A DNA stretch of 64,000 nucleotides, taken from the NCBI GenBank assembly GCA_947044405.1, contig CAMRHE010000355.1:1750501-1814500 (forward strand), in the 5' to 3' direction. The notes under the pieces were generated by a model. The model had not been told where the DNA came from. It saw nothing but the letters and a program-made list of their open reading frames with translations, and ran no database searches. Shown here piece by piece: positions 23,411-36,159 of this stretch. The position numbers were made by a program, and so were the translations under genes. Position 1 is the stretch's first letter; every line of letters begins with the position of its first letter. Source of the DNA: Leptodactylus fallax. Its lineage: Eukaryota; Chordata; Amphibia; Anura; Leptodactylidae.

Positions 23411-24174
23411 CCCCTTAGTCATGGCTACATAAGGATCAAAACACAACTGCATTTAAAACACAAATGGATCAAGGATCTCCACCCACTAGCAGATTTAACT
23501 ATTAACATACCTATACGATATAAATATATATATATATGATATATAAAAAAAGATTTTATAACCTCAATCATATATAAAATACATACAGTACATATAAATA
23601 TATCCCAAATGTACAAAAATAAAAATAAAAAATATAAAATTACATATAGTGTTTCATTGAAATGAGGTATATAACTGTAACAAATGACGACATTCCCTCC
23701 ACGAAATTCAAAATTCAAAAAGAAAAGATCACATGATCAAATCACATGTGACCATTAATTATTCAAAAGGATGAGCGGCAAAATGCCATCACCCTATGTA
23801 ATAGCTGTATGAATTATAAACAGCAACATTCCCTCCCTGAAATTCAAAAAGACAAAGTCATGTGAATAGATAACACATAATCAACACAAATAAATCACAT
23901 GACACAACCCCTAAGTAAATTCAGAAAAACGAACGGCAAATAATGTCGTCGTTTAATGAAATAAAGATTACACATTAAATTATCCGAAGGGAACATTGCA
24001 AAATGAATCACATAATATATCCCATGAATAAATTCAAAAAGAAAAACAGGAAAAATTTCATCATCCATAAAACAATATGTATAACATATAATGGCATTCT
24101 CTTCATTTCCCTCCATAAAATTCAAAAGAGGGAAGAAGGTCACATGAATATAATAGAAAAAAAGGTCACGTGTT

Positions 24175-25560
24175 ATTCCATATAACTATATTCAAAAGTA
24201 TGGGCGGCAAAAAAATTGCCGTCATCCGATATAATAGCCGTATATACTATAAACGGCAAATTCACTCCATAAAATTCAAAGGGAAAAAGTCATGTGAAAG
24301 AATAACACGTGATCAAAGAAATAGATCACATGATACATCCCTTAAATAAATTTAAAAAAGACGAACAGCAAATGATGCCGTCGTCCAATACAATAACAAT
24401 AACACATTAAATTACTAAGCGGGAAAATCGCAAAATGGAACAGACGATGCATCACTTGAATATGCCTCCATAAAATTCAAAAGAAGGAGGAAGGTCACAT
24501 AAATACAATGCAAAAAAGATCACGTGATATTCCATATGACTATATTCAAAAGGATGAGCGGCAAAAAATTGCCGTCATCCGATAAATAGCCGTATATACT
24601 ATAAACGGCAAAATCCCTCCATCCCTCCATAAAATTCAAAAGGAAAAAAGTCATGTGAAAGAATAACACGTGATCAAAGAAATAGATCACATGATATATC
24701 CCTTAAATAAATTCAAAAAGACGAGCGGCAAATAATGCCGTCGTCCAATACAATAACGGTAACACATTTCCCTCCATAAGATTCAAAAGAGGGAAGAAGG
24801 TCACATGAATACAATATAAAAAAGATCACGTGATATTCCATATGACTATATTCAAAAGGATGGGCGGCAAAAAAATGCCGTCATCCGATATAATAGCCGT
24901 ATATACTATAAACGGCAAATTCACTCCATAAAATTCAAAGGGAAAAAGTCATGTAAAAAAATAACACGTGATCAAAGAAATAGATCACATGATACATCCC
25001 TTGAATAAATTCAAAAAAGACGAACGGCAAATAATGTCGTCGTTCAATACAATAACGGTAACACATTAAATTACTAACTGGGAAAATCGCAAAATGGAAC
25101 AGACGATGCATCACATGAATATGCCTCCATAAAATTCAAAAGAAGGAGGAAGGTCACATAAATACAATGCAAAAAAGATCAAGTGATATTCCATATGACT
25201 ATATTCAAAAGTATGAGCGGCAAAAAATTGCCGTCATCCGATAAATAGCCGTATATACTATAAACGGCAAAATTCCTCCATAAAATTCAAAAGGAAAAAA
25301 GTCATGTGAAAGAATAACACATGATCAAAAAAATTAAATCACATGATACATCCCTTGATTAAATTCAAAAAGACGAACGGCAAATAATGCCGTCGTCCAA
25401 TACAATAACGATAACACATTAAATTGCTAAGCAGGAAAATCGCAAAATGAAACACACGATGCATCACATGAATAAATTAAAAAAAGAAAGCGGGAAAAAT
25501 GCCGTCATCCAATGAAATAAATACATCATATGTCAAATATTTAAATTGTAAAGCGGGAAT
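24175..25560. repeat. Tandem ~300-355-bp units in the foldback's left side
   Basis: The palindromic box GGCGGCAAAAAA(T)TGCCGTC recurs at about 24207, 24561, 24866 and 25217, spaced 354, 305 and 351 bp. Between these lie CGGCAAATAATGCCGTCG boxes, TCACGTGATC motifs and CCGTATATACTATAAACGGC palindromes. Dense short palindromes are the theme. Confidence 0.85.
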
Positions 25561-25692
25561 ATCGCAAAAAATTAAACACCAATGAATAAAATATGAATTA
25601 TTACATTACCATTATATGAAAATTATATGTATGTATATATATGATTGTAATATAGCTGTGACATAACTAATTAATAAATAAATGACAAATCC

Positions 25693-27591
25693 ACCTTGCA
25701 GACAGATCTGAAATGCTGGGACACCAAAGGCCTCTCTTGGCTGGAACGCATTAATTTGCTAAAAATTAATGTCCTCCCCAGACTATCTATTTCAGACTGT
25801 CCCTATAATGTTACCCAAACATTTCTTTACAACTATCCAGTAAACATTTACTACTGTAAATTCATATGGGCATTCAAGCCACCGAGAATTGCAAGAAGTA
25901 TCTTGACCAAACCCAAAGAGTGCGGCGAACTTGCGGTACCGGATTGCTCTAACTACTTCCTGGCTGCGGTCACTTTGCGCATTTTGGATTGGCATCACTC
26001 GGAGCGCTCTAAACTCTGGGTCGCTTGGAGGGCTCCTTGAGTTCACTTCCTTTTACTGCCCTCCCGTGGCTTAATAAGCGCTACTGGACACATAGCTCCA
26101 CCCATACTCTTCCATACGTCACGCATCAGGTTCTTGGATCGTGCCGACGACATGGTGCTGTGCATGGACTGTTTCTAAACGATGGACCTATGACACCTAT
26201 TTCGGGCAACCCAGATTTTCCTGCTGTGCTCCACTCCTCCTTTTTATCCTATACCCGGGGCTAACCAATCCTTCGATTCCACCAAGTCACAAGCACGACA
26301 TCTCTTCTCCCCCGCCAAGAGCTGACCCCCCTGGGTCAGACCCTGATTCTGCCATATCCCATTGGCAATATGCCCAGCTAACTCACCTATATGCCACTCT
26401 TAAGATAACGCACAATCTGCACAGAGAGTTACTGCCCTTTGAACGCATATGCCTCTCTTCCCATACCCCAGCTCACACAATCTCGCTTATCTATGGCATG
26501 CTGCGGGAGACCGCTACTGACTCCCTACCTGCTTATGCGGGTGGATGGGAGAGGGAGCTGGGGGTCTCATTCGCGCCAGATGTGTGGTCATCGGCATTCC
26601 AGACGTGCCACAAATTCTCTATTTCCTGCAAGGCACAGGAGACTAACTATAAGATACTCTCCCGATGGTACAGAGTCCCATCTGTTCTCCATGAGATGTA
26701 TCCCTCCACCTCAGATTGATTCTGGAGATGTAACTCTGGCCGGGGTACGATGAAGCACGTCTGGTGGGAATGCACACTCTTACGCCCCTTCTGGTCAGAA
26801 GTCCGTCGTATAATTAAGACGGTTACAGGCATTTCATTAGGCAATAACCCGGCCCCCCTTCTTCTTTCCATCTTCCCGTGTAAATATGATAAACACACCC
26901 GCAAATTGATAGGCTTCATGCTCGTGGCCGCAAGGTCTGTGATTCCTGGACTATGGAAATCTCAGATGCCCCCCTCTCTGGTGTCCTGGCTTAAGGAGAT
27001 TTTGCTCATTCGTAGTATGGAAAATATGCTGGCGGAGCTGCGACAGGATGACAGGACCCAGCAACAAACATGGCTCCTTTGGAATCATTTTTACCATTCC
27101 AATGAATTTCAGTCTGCCTTCCCCTCTATATCCCCCCCCAACAGGGACCTTCCCCCCCCTTGACTTCTTCTAATCTTTTGTCATAATAATGTAATTGTGT
27201 TTTGATTTTACCCTGCATTTTATTGAATTCTGTGTTCGGCTCTGCTGCGACAGAACCTATGTTATTCCCTATATCCTACTCCATTAACCTCTCCTCACCT
27301 CCTATCCCCTAGCCTCCCTCCCCTCCCCATCCATGAACTTCCCTGATCATTTTGTTGTTTGTACTGTTTTATCTCTGTCGATATGAAAAGTGAATTCTTT
27401 GTTCGGCCCTGCTGCGACAGAGCTCATGTTATTCCTCTCTAATTTGCTCCATTTGTCATTTCTCAACACCTATCTCCATCCCCTCCCTCCCTCCCTTCCC
27501 CGCCCATGTGCTTCCCGCTTCATAATGTTGTTTGAAATGTTTTATTTCTGTTTATATGTAAAAATTTAATAAAATCCTTAATGTTAAATAT
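25693..27591 (+). mobile_element. 5'-truncated L1/Tx1-like LINE in the foldback
   Basis: Flanked by the duplication ATGACAAATCC (25682-25692 and 27592-27602). It begins inside ORF2 and ends after AATAAAATCCTTAATG at about 27570-27585. The 3' UTR contains a duplicated block of about 160 bp (TTCGGCTCTGCTGCGACAGA near 27236 and its variant near 27402). Confidence 0.87.
25696..27163 (+). pseudogene. L1/Tx1-like ORF2 C-terminal half
   Basis: Segments in shifting frames: ERINLLKINVLPRLS (RT thumb, 25750), KECGELAVPDCSNYFLAAVT (25914), SILSRWYRVPS-like text (26650), and WWECTLLRPFWSEVRRII with an upstream cysteine region (26760). The tail is WLLWNHFYHS. Order and motifs match the C-terminus of L1/Tx1 ORF2. 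Frame breaks occur near 26040, 26140 and 26720. Confidence 0.8.
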
Positions 27592-28910
27592 ATGACAAAT
27601 CCGACCTAATATTAAGACCATACGGATATCTAGTATTTCATTTTAGAAGTATCATGTGATTTAATTTTTTTGATCACGTGTTATTCTTTCACATGACTTT
27701 TTTCCTTTTGAATTTTATGGAGGGATGGAGGGATTTTGCCGTTTATAGTATATACGGCTATTTATCGGATGACGGCAATTTTTTGCCGCTCATCCTTTTG
27801 AATATAGTCATATGGAATATCACGTGATCTTTTTTGCATTGTATTTATGTGACCTTCCTCCTTCTTTTGAATTTTATGGAGGCATATTCAAGTGATGCAT
27901 CGTCTGTTCCATTTTGCGATTTTCCCGCTTAGTAATTTAATGTGTTATTGTTATTGTATTGGACGACGGCATCATTTGCTGTTCGTCTTTTTTAAATTTA
28001 TTTAAGGGATGTATCATGTGATCTATTTCTTTGATCACGTGTTATTCTTTCACATGACTCTTTCCCTTTGAATTTTCTGGAGTGAATTTGCCGTTTATAG
28101 TATATACGTCTATTATATCGGATAACGGCAATTTTTTTGCCGCCCATACTTTTGAATATAGTTATATGGAATATCACGTGATCTTTTTTCTATTATATTC
28201 ATGTGACCTTCTTCCCTCTTTTGAATTTTATGGAGGGAAATGAAGAGAATTCCGTTATATGTTATACATATTGTTTTATGGATGATGAAATTTTTCCTCT
28301 TTTTCTTTTTGAATTTATTCATGGGATATATTATGTGATTCATTTTGCAATGTTCCCTTCAGATAATTTAATGTGTAATCTTTATTTCATTAAACGACGG
28401 CATTATTTGCCGTTTGTTGTTCTGAATTTACTTAGGGGATGTGTCATGTAATTTATTTGTGTTGATTATGTGTTATCTATTCACATGACTTTCTCTTTTT
28501 TAATTTCAGGGAGGGAATGTTGCTGTTTATAATTCATACAGCTATTACATTGGATGACGGCATTTTGCCACTCATCCTTTTAAATAATGGTCACATGTGA
28601 TTTGATCATGTGATCCTTTCTTTTTGAATTTTGAATTTCATGGAGGGAATGTCATTTGTTATATATATCGTTTCAATGAAACACTATATGTAAGTTTGTA
28701 TTTTTTATTTTTGTACATTTGGGAAATATGTATATGTATGTATTTTATATATGATTGAGGTTATAAAATCTTTTTTTTATATATCATATATATATATTTA
28801 TATCGTATAGGTGTGTTAATAGTTAAATCTGCTAGTGGGTGGAGATCCTTGATCCATTTGTGTTTTAAATTCCGTTGTGTTTTGATCCTTATGTAGCCAT
28901 GACTAAGGGA

Positions 28911-29487
28911 CTTTATCATCATTGCCTAGGTGTCACAGTATGCATCTCTCACAATGTTAGTTGTCATTCAGGTTTAAAAGGTATGTCAAGCCTAGTGAGG
29001 CTTACCGCTCAAGTCATTATATTAGCACTAGGGTAGCAAAGTTATACATCAGCAGTTGAAGTGGTATGATGTGATGACATTGTGGTCAGGATATGGTGGT
29101 CAGTGATCAGGTCAGTTTGAGGATACCCAGAGTTCCCTTGTGGTTCTCCGTATGATACCAGAAGGTCTGCTGAAATTTAGTGATTAGCTCAGTGATTTCA
29201 GCATTTGTGAGGCAAGGTGTAATAAATCTACACCATTTCGGGAAAAAATGTGGCATTTTTGTGTCACATCGGTTTTTGGCTTCAATTCTGTCCACCAATA
29301 AATATTTTTTAATGTCTACAATTATTTCAGAGAGGCTTTGTATCGTTGGTTTAAGCCAGCGCCTTCAGTCTGCCTTCAGGTTTTCCTTCACCTTTAGATG
29401 AACTGCCGATAGGCTGTTTAAATTTTTCTCTGCCCACTGAAAAATTAACTAAGCCAGGGACTGTAAGGAAGCAGATTTTGTGCGTCC
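28911..29487 (-). other. Unassigned; weak LINE-like minus-strand text
   Basis: A minus-strand frame at 29107-29298 (MVDRIEAKNRCDTKMPHFFPKW...) faintly resembles the very end of a LINE ORF2. I do not recognise it firmly. No other gene seen. Confidence 0.25.
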
Positions 29488-29491
29488 TTAA

Positions 29492-29935
29492 AGGGGTTGT
29501 CTAGGACTTTTTTTGCAAGTTGGCTGGGGATGGTGAAAAAAACAAATACAAAAGCAAAAAAAAACAAAAAAAAAATAACATGCTCACCTGTCCCCGCCCT
29601 GGTGTCCCCCACCGTGGTCTGGTCCTGCTGTTTCAGGGTCTTGTTTTGTTGGAAGTCCCCATCGCACCTGACTGCTGAGGCCAATCAGTGGCCTCAGGAA
29701 AGAACACGGGACATCACAGGTGACATATGCGAATGACGTCCCAGTTCCTATACTTAGGCCGCTGATTGGCCTCAGCGATGACTGCGGCGGCAAGTTCCAC
29801 CAAAACAAGACCCCGGAGCAACAGGACTAGACCTCAGTGGGAGACACTGGAGCACCGGGGACAGAAGAGTATGGCATTATTTTATTTCAACTTCCCCCAC
29901 TTCCTTGCCAAAAATAGGTTCTCCTGTTATCCTGA
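29492..29935. mobile_element. TTAA-type MITE (AGGGGTTGTCC family), right end lost
   Basis: Left end AGGGGTTGTCTAGG directly after TTAA (29488-29491). The interior matches 63169-63544 (CTCACCTGTCC, GTGGCCTCAGGAAAG, CATCACAGGTGAC, GCCGCTGATTGGCCTCAG). The right terminal CCTGGACAACCCCT is missing; the sequence passes into DIRS-like DNA at GATTGAGATGTGAAACCACC. Confidence 0.75.
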
Positions 29936-31405
29936 TTGAGATGTGAAACCACCGTCGTGTTGTCGAAAATTTATTTTTACATCTTTCTTCTGAAATAGAT
30001 GTTTCGCACTCAGAAGAGCTAATCTGACCTCCATAAGTTCTTTGAAGTTTAATGTTGCAGTTCTTGATTTTAAGTCCCACCTTCCCTGCCATAGGCTTTC
30101 CTCTAGGTGAGCATTCCAGTGTTTACTGACAAAGGAACCAGTCAAATTATCCAAAAGGGACAGGATAGCATACTGTAGGCACCTGGAATGATGAAGAGCC
30201 CACTTTACTGCTGGAATAGTTGACATCATCAAGCCTAGAACTGACATCGCTTCTCTGATGGTACATAGATGAGAAATGAATAAGACTGAGGTTCTGGCTT
30301 TTTCTATCAGTAGGAAAGACTTCTGGAAGGAAGATATTGTACTATTAACCCTTTTTGTCTCACTGAAGATGCCACTTCTGCCATTACCTTGGTGACAAAC
30401 CTGTGGGTCTGTGCTACTCCAAATGGCAGAGCCCTGTACTGAAGATGGAGTAAATTGCCTCCCCCCAGGCTGCTAAACTCAGAATTTTTTGAGAAGACAG
30501 GTGTATCAGGATGTGATAATATGCAACTTCAAGGTCTAATGTAGCCGTCACACATTAAGGAAACAGGAGAGGAATAGTTGAGGATATAATCTCCATTTTG
30601 AATATCTTCTATAAGAGAAACTTGTTTAATTTGTTCATGTTCATTATAACCCAAAAGGATCATTGGGCTTTCTTACCAGGAACAGGTAAGTAAGTAAAAA
30701 TCTCTTCCTGGTGAATGGCAGTCACAACCTTCTTGTGAATTATGTACAGAATTTCTGATTCTAAGGCCTGTCCTTTTTTTCTTGGATCCCAGGGAGGTAG
30801 TGATCTAACCTGAATCCCTCTTTTATGCCAGAAAGGACCCATCTGTCTGAAGAAATTTCTTCCCAAGTGGAAGCAAAGAGGCAACCTTCCTACGACATTG
30901 CTGACTGGGACAGGATCTATCTTGTTGAGAACAAATAAGGGCTTTTTAGAGAATGATGTCTTCTTGCATCCCTGACCCCTATCTTGGGATCTATTTTTTG
31001 GGAGAAAAAATTATTTCCCTAAAATGTTCTTTCCTAGAAGGCCATCAAGACTGTAGAACTGGGAAGACCCTTTTTTGTCCTATCTGAGGTATTCTCAAAA
31101 ATTTCATCTAGTTTTGGTTAAAACAGAAGATTGCTAGAAGATTGTCCCCTGATCTCCTCTTTTCAGTTCTTAAGCCACAATACCCTCCTAGCTGAATATT
31201 ACATAGTGGCAGATCTAGCCGCTAATCTAGTGGCATCAGCAGAAGAGTCTGCTAAACATTCAGAGGCGTTGACAAAAGAGGAATAAGATGCTAAGGTCTG
31301 ATCTCCCAGAGAGTCAGCTTTTAAATGTTCTTCTAATTGATTGAGCCAAACCCTAAGAGAATGGGCCACGCAAGTGGACGAAGACTACTGGTTGCTGCTT
31401 CCAAA
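29936..31405 (-). pseudogene. DIRS-like retroelement: gag end, RT and start of RNase H
   Basis: On the minus strand, from about 31340 down, the order is: gag C-terminus (SADATRLAARSATM, ARRVLWLKN), RT (FASTWEEISSDRWVLSGIKE, LQYRALPFGVAQTHRFVTKV), then MSVLGLMMSTIPAVKWALHH and the RNase H start NFKELMEVRLALLSAKHLFQ. This is the domain series of DIRS-type tyrosine-recombinase retroelements. Multiple stops and frameshifts are present. The partner YR domain is not present here but appears in the related copy at 62385-62975. Confidence 0.78.
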
Positions 31406-31414
31406 TCCTCTTAA

Positions 31415-31625
31415 AGGTGTTGTCCAGGAAAACTTTTTATTTATTTATTTATTTTTTATGAGGACGGGGAAGACAAAAAAAAAAACACAAAACCCATACT
31501 CACCTGTTCCTGGTGTCTCCCAGTGCAGTCCAGTATTTTCTTCTAGCAGAAGTCCCCACCGCACGTGACCCGTGAGGCCAATAAACGGTGACGTCTCATC
31601 TCCTTTCCTTAGGCCGCTGATTCAC
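31415..31625. mobile_element. TTAA-type MITE, left part
   Basis: TTAAAGGTGTTGTCCAGG near 31411 followed by the family's poly-A, ACTCACCTGTTCCTGGTGTC and AGGCCGCTGATTC blocks. It is cut off at about 31625, where another repeat starts. Confidence 0.65.
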
Positions 31626-33490
31626 TGTTCTGGTACTTCAGGGTCCCTGCAAATGGGACATGGTGCCTGAAAACTATTTATGGGAATTCTGCCCTACAAA
31701 TAGAATTTTATCCCTTCTTAGTCCTGCTGTGTGCCCACACATTAGTTTATATCCACATGTGGGACATTTCTGTAGTTAGGAAAAATTACTTAGCAAATTT
31801 GGAATGCATTTTCTACTTTAACCCCTTGTAAAAATGAAAACAAATATGGTAAGTCCTGGGCCCCATGTGGCACAAACAGTCACTGAAACAGTCACTGTAT
31901 AGTATCTAGCGAATCCCATCCCCACAATGCAGGAAAATATGCGCTGCAGACACGCCACGATTTCCAAAACCATTGCAGTTTTGGAAATCGCATGTCAATT
32001 ATACCTACGGAAAAGCTGGCGGTTTCCCTATAGGTATAATTGAAGCAGAAAGTCCACAGAGGAAACCTCTCCGGACTTTCTGTGAAAAGCGCTGTGAGAA
32101 AAACTGTGATGCGTTGCCACTGCGGTTTTCCCCACATCGCTTTATTGCTGCGGCTCGCTATGTGGGGCCTTAGCCTTAAACCAACATTTTATTTGAAAAT
32201 ATGTCATGTTCCAAATTTACTGCTCAATTATGTGAATCACCTGTGGGGTCCAAATGCTCACTATACCCCTTGATAAGTTGTCTAGTTTACAAAATGGGGT
32301 CATATGTTGGGAGTTTTCATTTTTCTGACACCTTGGGGGCTCTGCAAATGAGACATGGTTCCTGAAAACTATTGCAACAAATTCTGCCCTCCAAAAACTG
32401 TTCTGTCCCAATATGTGCCCATACATCAGTTTACATCCACATGTGGGGTATTTCTGTAGTTGGGAAAAATACTTAAATTATGGGGAGTATTTTCTCCCTT
32501 TTAACTCCATGTGGCAATGAAAAAATTAGGGTTAAAACAACATTTTATAGAAAAAAATGTTGATTTCCATTTGACCTGTAGGGTCAAAGTACTCACTATA
32601 CCCCTTGATAAATTTCTTGAGGGGTCTAGTTTACAAAATGGGGTCATATGTTGGGAGTTTTCATTGTTCTGACACCTTGAGGGCTCTGCAAATGAGACAT
32701 GGTTCCTGAAAACTATTCCAACAAATTCTGCCCTTTGAAAACTATTCTGTTCCAATGTGTGCCCATACATCAGTTTACATCCAAATGTAAATGTTTAACA
32801 AAATGTGGGGTGCAATTTCTTCTTTAACCCCTTGTGAAAATGAAAAATTTGGGGCTTAAGTGACATTTTATTGTTAAAAAAAAAAAGGAATTTTTCATTT
32901 TCATGTCTCAATGGTAAAAAAAAATCTGTGAAACACCTGTAGGGTCAAAGTACTCACTATACCCCTTGAAAAATTCCTTGAGGGGTCTAGTTTCAAAAAT
33001 GAGGTAATTTGGGGTGGGGGGTCCACTGTTCTGGCACTTCAGGGGTTCTGCAAATGTAACATGGTGCCTGAAACAGATTCCAGCAAAATCTGCCCTTCAA
33101 CATCCCAATAGTGCTCCTTCCGTTCTGGACCCTACATTGTGGCCATACATCAATTTACATCCTCATGTGGGATAATTTCATGCTTGGGAGAAATTGCATA
33201 GCAGATTATGGAATGCATTTTCTCCTTTAACCCCTTGTGAATGTGTAAATTCTAGGGCTAAATGAATATATTAGTGACAGAAAGTGAAAAGTGTAAATTT
33301 GACCTCCATTTTGTTTTGAGAATGGGGTGATTTATGGGTGTTTCTATTAGACAGGTCTTTCAAGATCCCTTCAGAACTAAACCGGTCCCTTGAAAATGTG
33401 TTTTGGAAATATTCTTGAAAATTTGGAAAATTACTGCTTGACTTGTAAGCCTCATAATATCTGAAAAACATGAAAGTGTGATTAGAGTTT
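31626..33490. repeat. Tandem-like dispersed repeat, ~320-340-bp units, plus hairpin repeat
   Basis: Landmarks GAGGGGTCTAGTTTACAAAA, TTCTGACACCTTG, CTCTGCAAATGAGACATGG, CCCATACATCAGTTTACATCC and TTTAACCCCTTGTG recur in the same order at about 31640, 32285-32520, 32615-32840 and 32975-33240, with increasing divergence. 31865-32175 holds a separate palindromic repeat. No coding sequence. Confidence 0.75.
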
Positions 33491-33559
33491 TATTGCAAAT
33501 TTTCTATTTTTTCATAATGAAAGACAAAACATATCGACCAGACTTTACCACTGATACGA

Positions 33560-35195
33560 AGTACAATGTGTCCCGAAAAAAATAATCTCAGAATCACTTT
33601 GATAACATCTCAAAGTTATTACGACATAAAGGTGTTCTGGGCAGTCAATGTTGACCGGATTCCTGTGTCAACGCCATTACAAGAGGTGGGGGAGAAGTCA
33701 GCCACAGCCATCCCAGGTCGCCTGCTACCATCAACCACAGGCTTTGTGTACGGGCTGCACCCGCGGCACCAGTAATACCGCCACACCCTGCTCCTGCTTC
33801 ATCACCGCCTGCTGCCCTGAGCACCATCATAATCTTGGGGGGGGACCATATTTCTGTGGGAAGTCACTCTGCTACAACAGCAGCTGCACAGCAGGTTGAA
33901 CCACTTGTGTACAGGAGCACCATGAATCCGACCACCGTGACTGCCTTCTACCAGGTCATGAAGAGAGGAAGTTGGCCCAAGAACTGCAACAGAAGTCCAG
34001 ATTGCTGGAGTCATCAACATCATCCATGCCAGCCTCACCTCCCAAGCCATCGGGACCATCACCTGCAGAGGCTGAGCAGTGAGGAGGCTGCCACCAGTAA
34101 GCATTGTGCCTCCTATTCAACACCTGATTGGGGAGAGCAAGATTTGTGACCCCTGGAGTGATTACCTGAACTCTTTACAGTTGAACATAGCCACCAAGTT
34201 TTTGCCCCTTAGCTTGGTGCCAAACTTGTGGCCACTACCCTAGTTACTTCTTGTTTCATCATACAGTGTGAACAGTGGACACTGCCCCAGTTCATCCTCT
34301 TGTGTCATTTCCCCATGCTCCAGGATTGGACACTTACACACCTGTGCTCTGGAGTCCCTTATGTTTTTGTTGAGGCCCTGGGATTGGACACTCACACATC
34401 TGTGTCTCAGGGTCTTCTTTGTATTGTTAACACTCCTTTTCCCCATTTGTTTACCGGTACCTGAGATGGACACAAATGTACCTGTGCTTCAGGTACTAGG
34501 TCTTCGCCCATGTTCTCCCTTCCTCAACCTTGGACCGGACTTTTGACTGCTGTATATGTTGTATATATTGCCTTGTTGTTGTTTAACCCTTTTTTTCCTT
34601 GTAGGTTTTGTCTTGTCCGCTGTAATTCCTTCCCTAATGTGGGCCTGGTAGTTGGCGTGGGCGGCTCATGTTAAAATAGGGGGGAATTGTAGCATCGCAG
34701 AGTGCTCCTGCTTATATTTTGTTTGTATTTGTGCTTCTGGGTTATGTTTGTATGTCCTGTCTATATGTATTGTGTTCTATGTATTTGTTTGCAGCTTTCC
34801 CCTTGTTATTTCCCTGTGGTTCCCCTTTGTTCAAACTCTTGTACTTGGTGGGGTCTGGGAGTCTTAGTGTTAGAAATGTGTTAGTAGTGTGAGAATGCAG
34901 AGGAGACATCACTGACCACTGAGACCTAGCAGTACTTTTACAGCCCCTGAGGAGGATGATTCAAGTCCAAGGCTCATCTTTAGACAGCCTTGAGTCAGGG
35001 AAGATCAGCTGTCAGCACTTTGGACATTGTGCCAGGAGGAGTAGTGGAGTTCATTAACAGGAGGTATTGTCCCGGCACCTTCTACAAGGTAACCAGACCC
35101 CTGTCAGGACTACCCTGGAGTACAGTCCCCAATATCTGCTGCTGCTGGAGGAGGCTGAGGAGTGGAGTTAGAGTTGCAGTGGAATACGGCACTAG
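33560..35195 (+). mobile_element. Possible LTR-retroelement remnant (3' internal region and 3' LTR)
   Basis: A polypurine-like AAAATAGGGGGGAAT (34673-34687) is followed directly by TGTAGCATCGCAGAG, as at a PPT/3' LTR border. Upstream 33640-34560 is proline/serine-rich in several short frames but contains no RT, RNase H or integrase motif. The 5' LTR and LTR end were not found. The class is a guess. Confidence 0.3.
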
Positions 35196-35430
35196 AGCCT
35201 AAACATCACTGGGCATCCTCTCAAGACCAAGGCTATAGTGGGAGACTACAACCCCCATTTGGAAGCTGCTGGTTTTATTCAGTTGCTGAGTAAAGTTCAA
35301 ACCTGTTTCAACTGCACAACTGCCTTCCTGAGTTGTTCCTGCAATTACCATCAGGGCCCTTCCGAACACGATCACACCGGCTATGTCAAATGTTCGCCTT
35401 GGGGCCCAGCCATTTCTAGTTACGCCACTG
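35196..35430. mobile_element. Terminal piece of a hAT-like element
   Basis: Ends with TTCTAGTTACGCCACTG at 35430, the complement of a CAGTGGCGTAACTAG hAT-type terminus. GGGGCCCAGCC and AATGTTCGCCTTGG precede it. The opposite end was not found. Confidence 0.45.
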
Positions 35431-36159
35431 TCTGGTGGCAAGTCATCTTACACTACTACTCTCATCCTACGATTGCCTTCATCTAGGCTGCGGCATATTG
35501 AGCCTCATTTTCCTCTTAAAATGGCCCATTAACCATAGACAAACCAAGGGCTTCCATCACAAATATCTGGACCTCATAATGGCAAATGGTCAGGCAGCAG
35601 AACTCCATATTATTTTCATAAACCTCCATCTTATACCCTATTGACTACAGATGGTGGGCACCTGAGGAAGCATGTGTTGGCAGATATACTGACAGTAATG
35701 AACACCTGATTTGAAATGAAAATTAAATACTACTTATTGCAAAATAAGGACATTTATGTATGATATTACACACTTGTCAGAATTCTAGACTATACAGAAT
35801 ATAGAAGCTATTTACTCCTATCATGTTCATGCAGGAAGATCTGTTCTTGTACTACTGTATATCTATCATTACAATAGCAGAAAATTGTAACAGATCACTT
35901 TCTACCATTTGTTCCCTCCTAGATATTCCACGATCAGCAGAAATTGGCATTTTTGAAAAATGGAAGCATTTATGCACCACAGCCATGTACAGTTAGAGAG
36001 CGGGGTCCCTGAGTACCGAGGCACATAAAAGTCTCTGCTCTGCTGAACCAATAACTACATCGCTCTGCATCTCCTCCTTCTACTGACTGATCACATCTCT
36101 CCACTGCCAGCCATATGGATGAGACTGAATTTGGAGAATGCCAGAATGTATCTGCTGGA
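35431..36159. other. Non-coding interval
   Basis: Nothing recognisable on either strand. Confidence 0.4.

Larger units (their letters stand above)
23411..28910. mobile_element. Large foldback element (long inverted repeat)
   Basis: The left arm, about 23411-24715, is the reverse complement of the right arm, about 27640-28910. The outer edges pair as CCTTAGTCATGGCTACATAA with TTATGTAGCCATGACTAAGG. The match continues through GATCTCCACCCACTAGCAG, ATATAAA runs and CACGTGATC/CCGTTTATAG blocks for more than 1.2 kb with many small differences. The loop contains further copies of the arm repeats and a LINE. No transposase was seen, so the mobilising family is unknown. Confidence 0.85.

Noticed and set aside
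23385..23420. CCTGAAACGCG hairpin as a hammerhead ribozyme
   Set aside because: On the minus strand it reads ACTAAGG before the hairpin, lacking CTGANGA, so only the GAAA part fits.
23895..28451. 60-85-codon frames in the foldback (for example MNHIIYPMNKFKKK on both sides)
   Set aside because: Mirror copies from the inverted arms, low complexity, no domain.
33645..34149. Overlapping frames around 33.65-34.15 kb as a possible host gene
   Set aside because: Several equally open frames on both strands, no splice-supported structure and no recognised domain; more likely retroelement debris.
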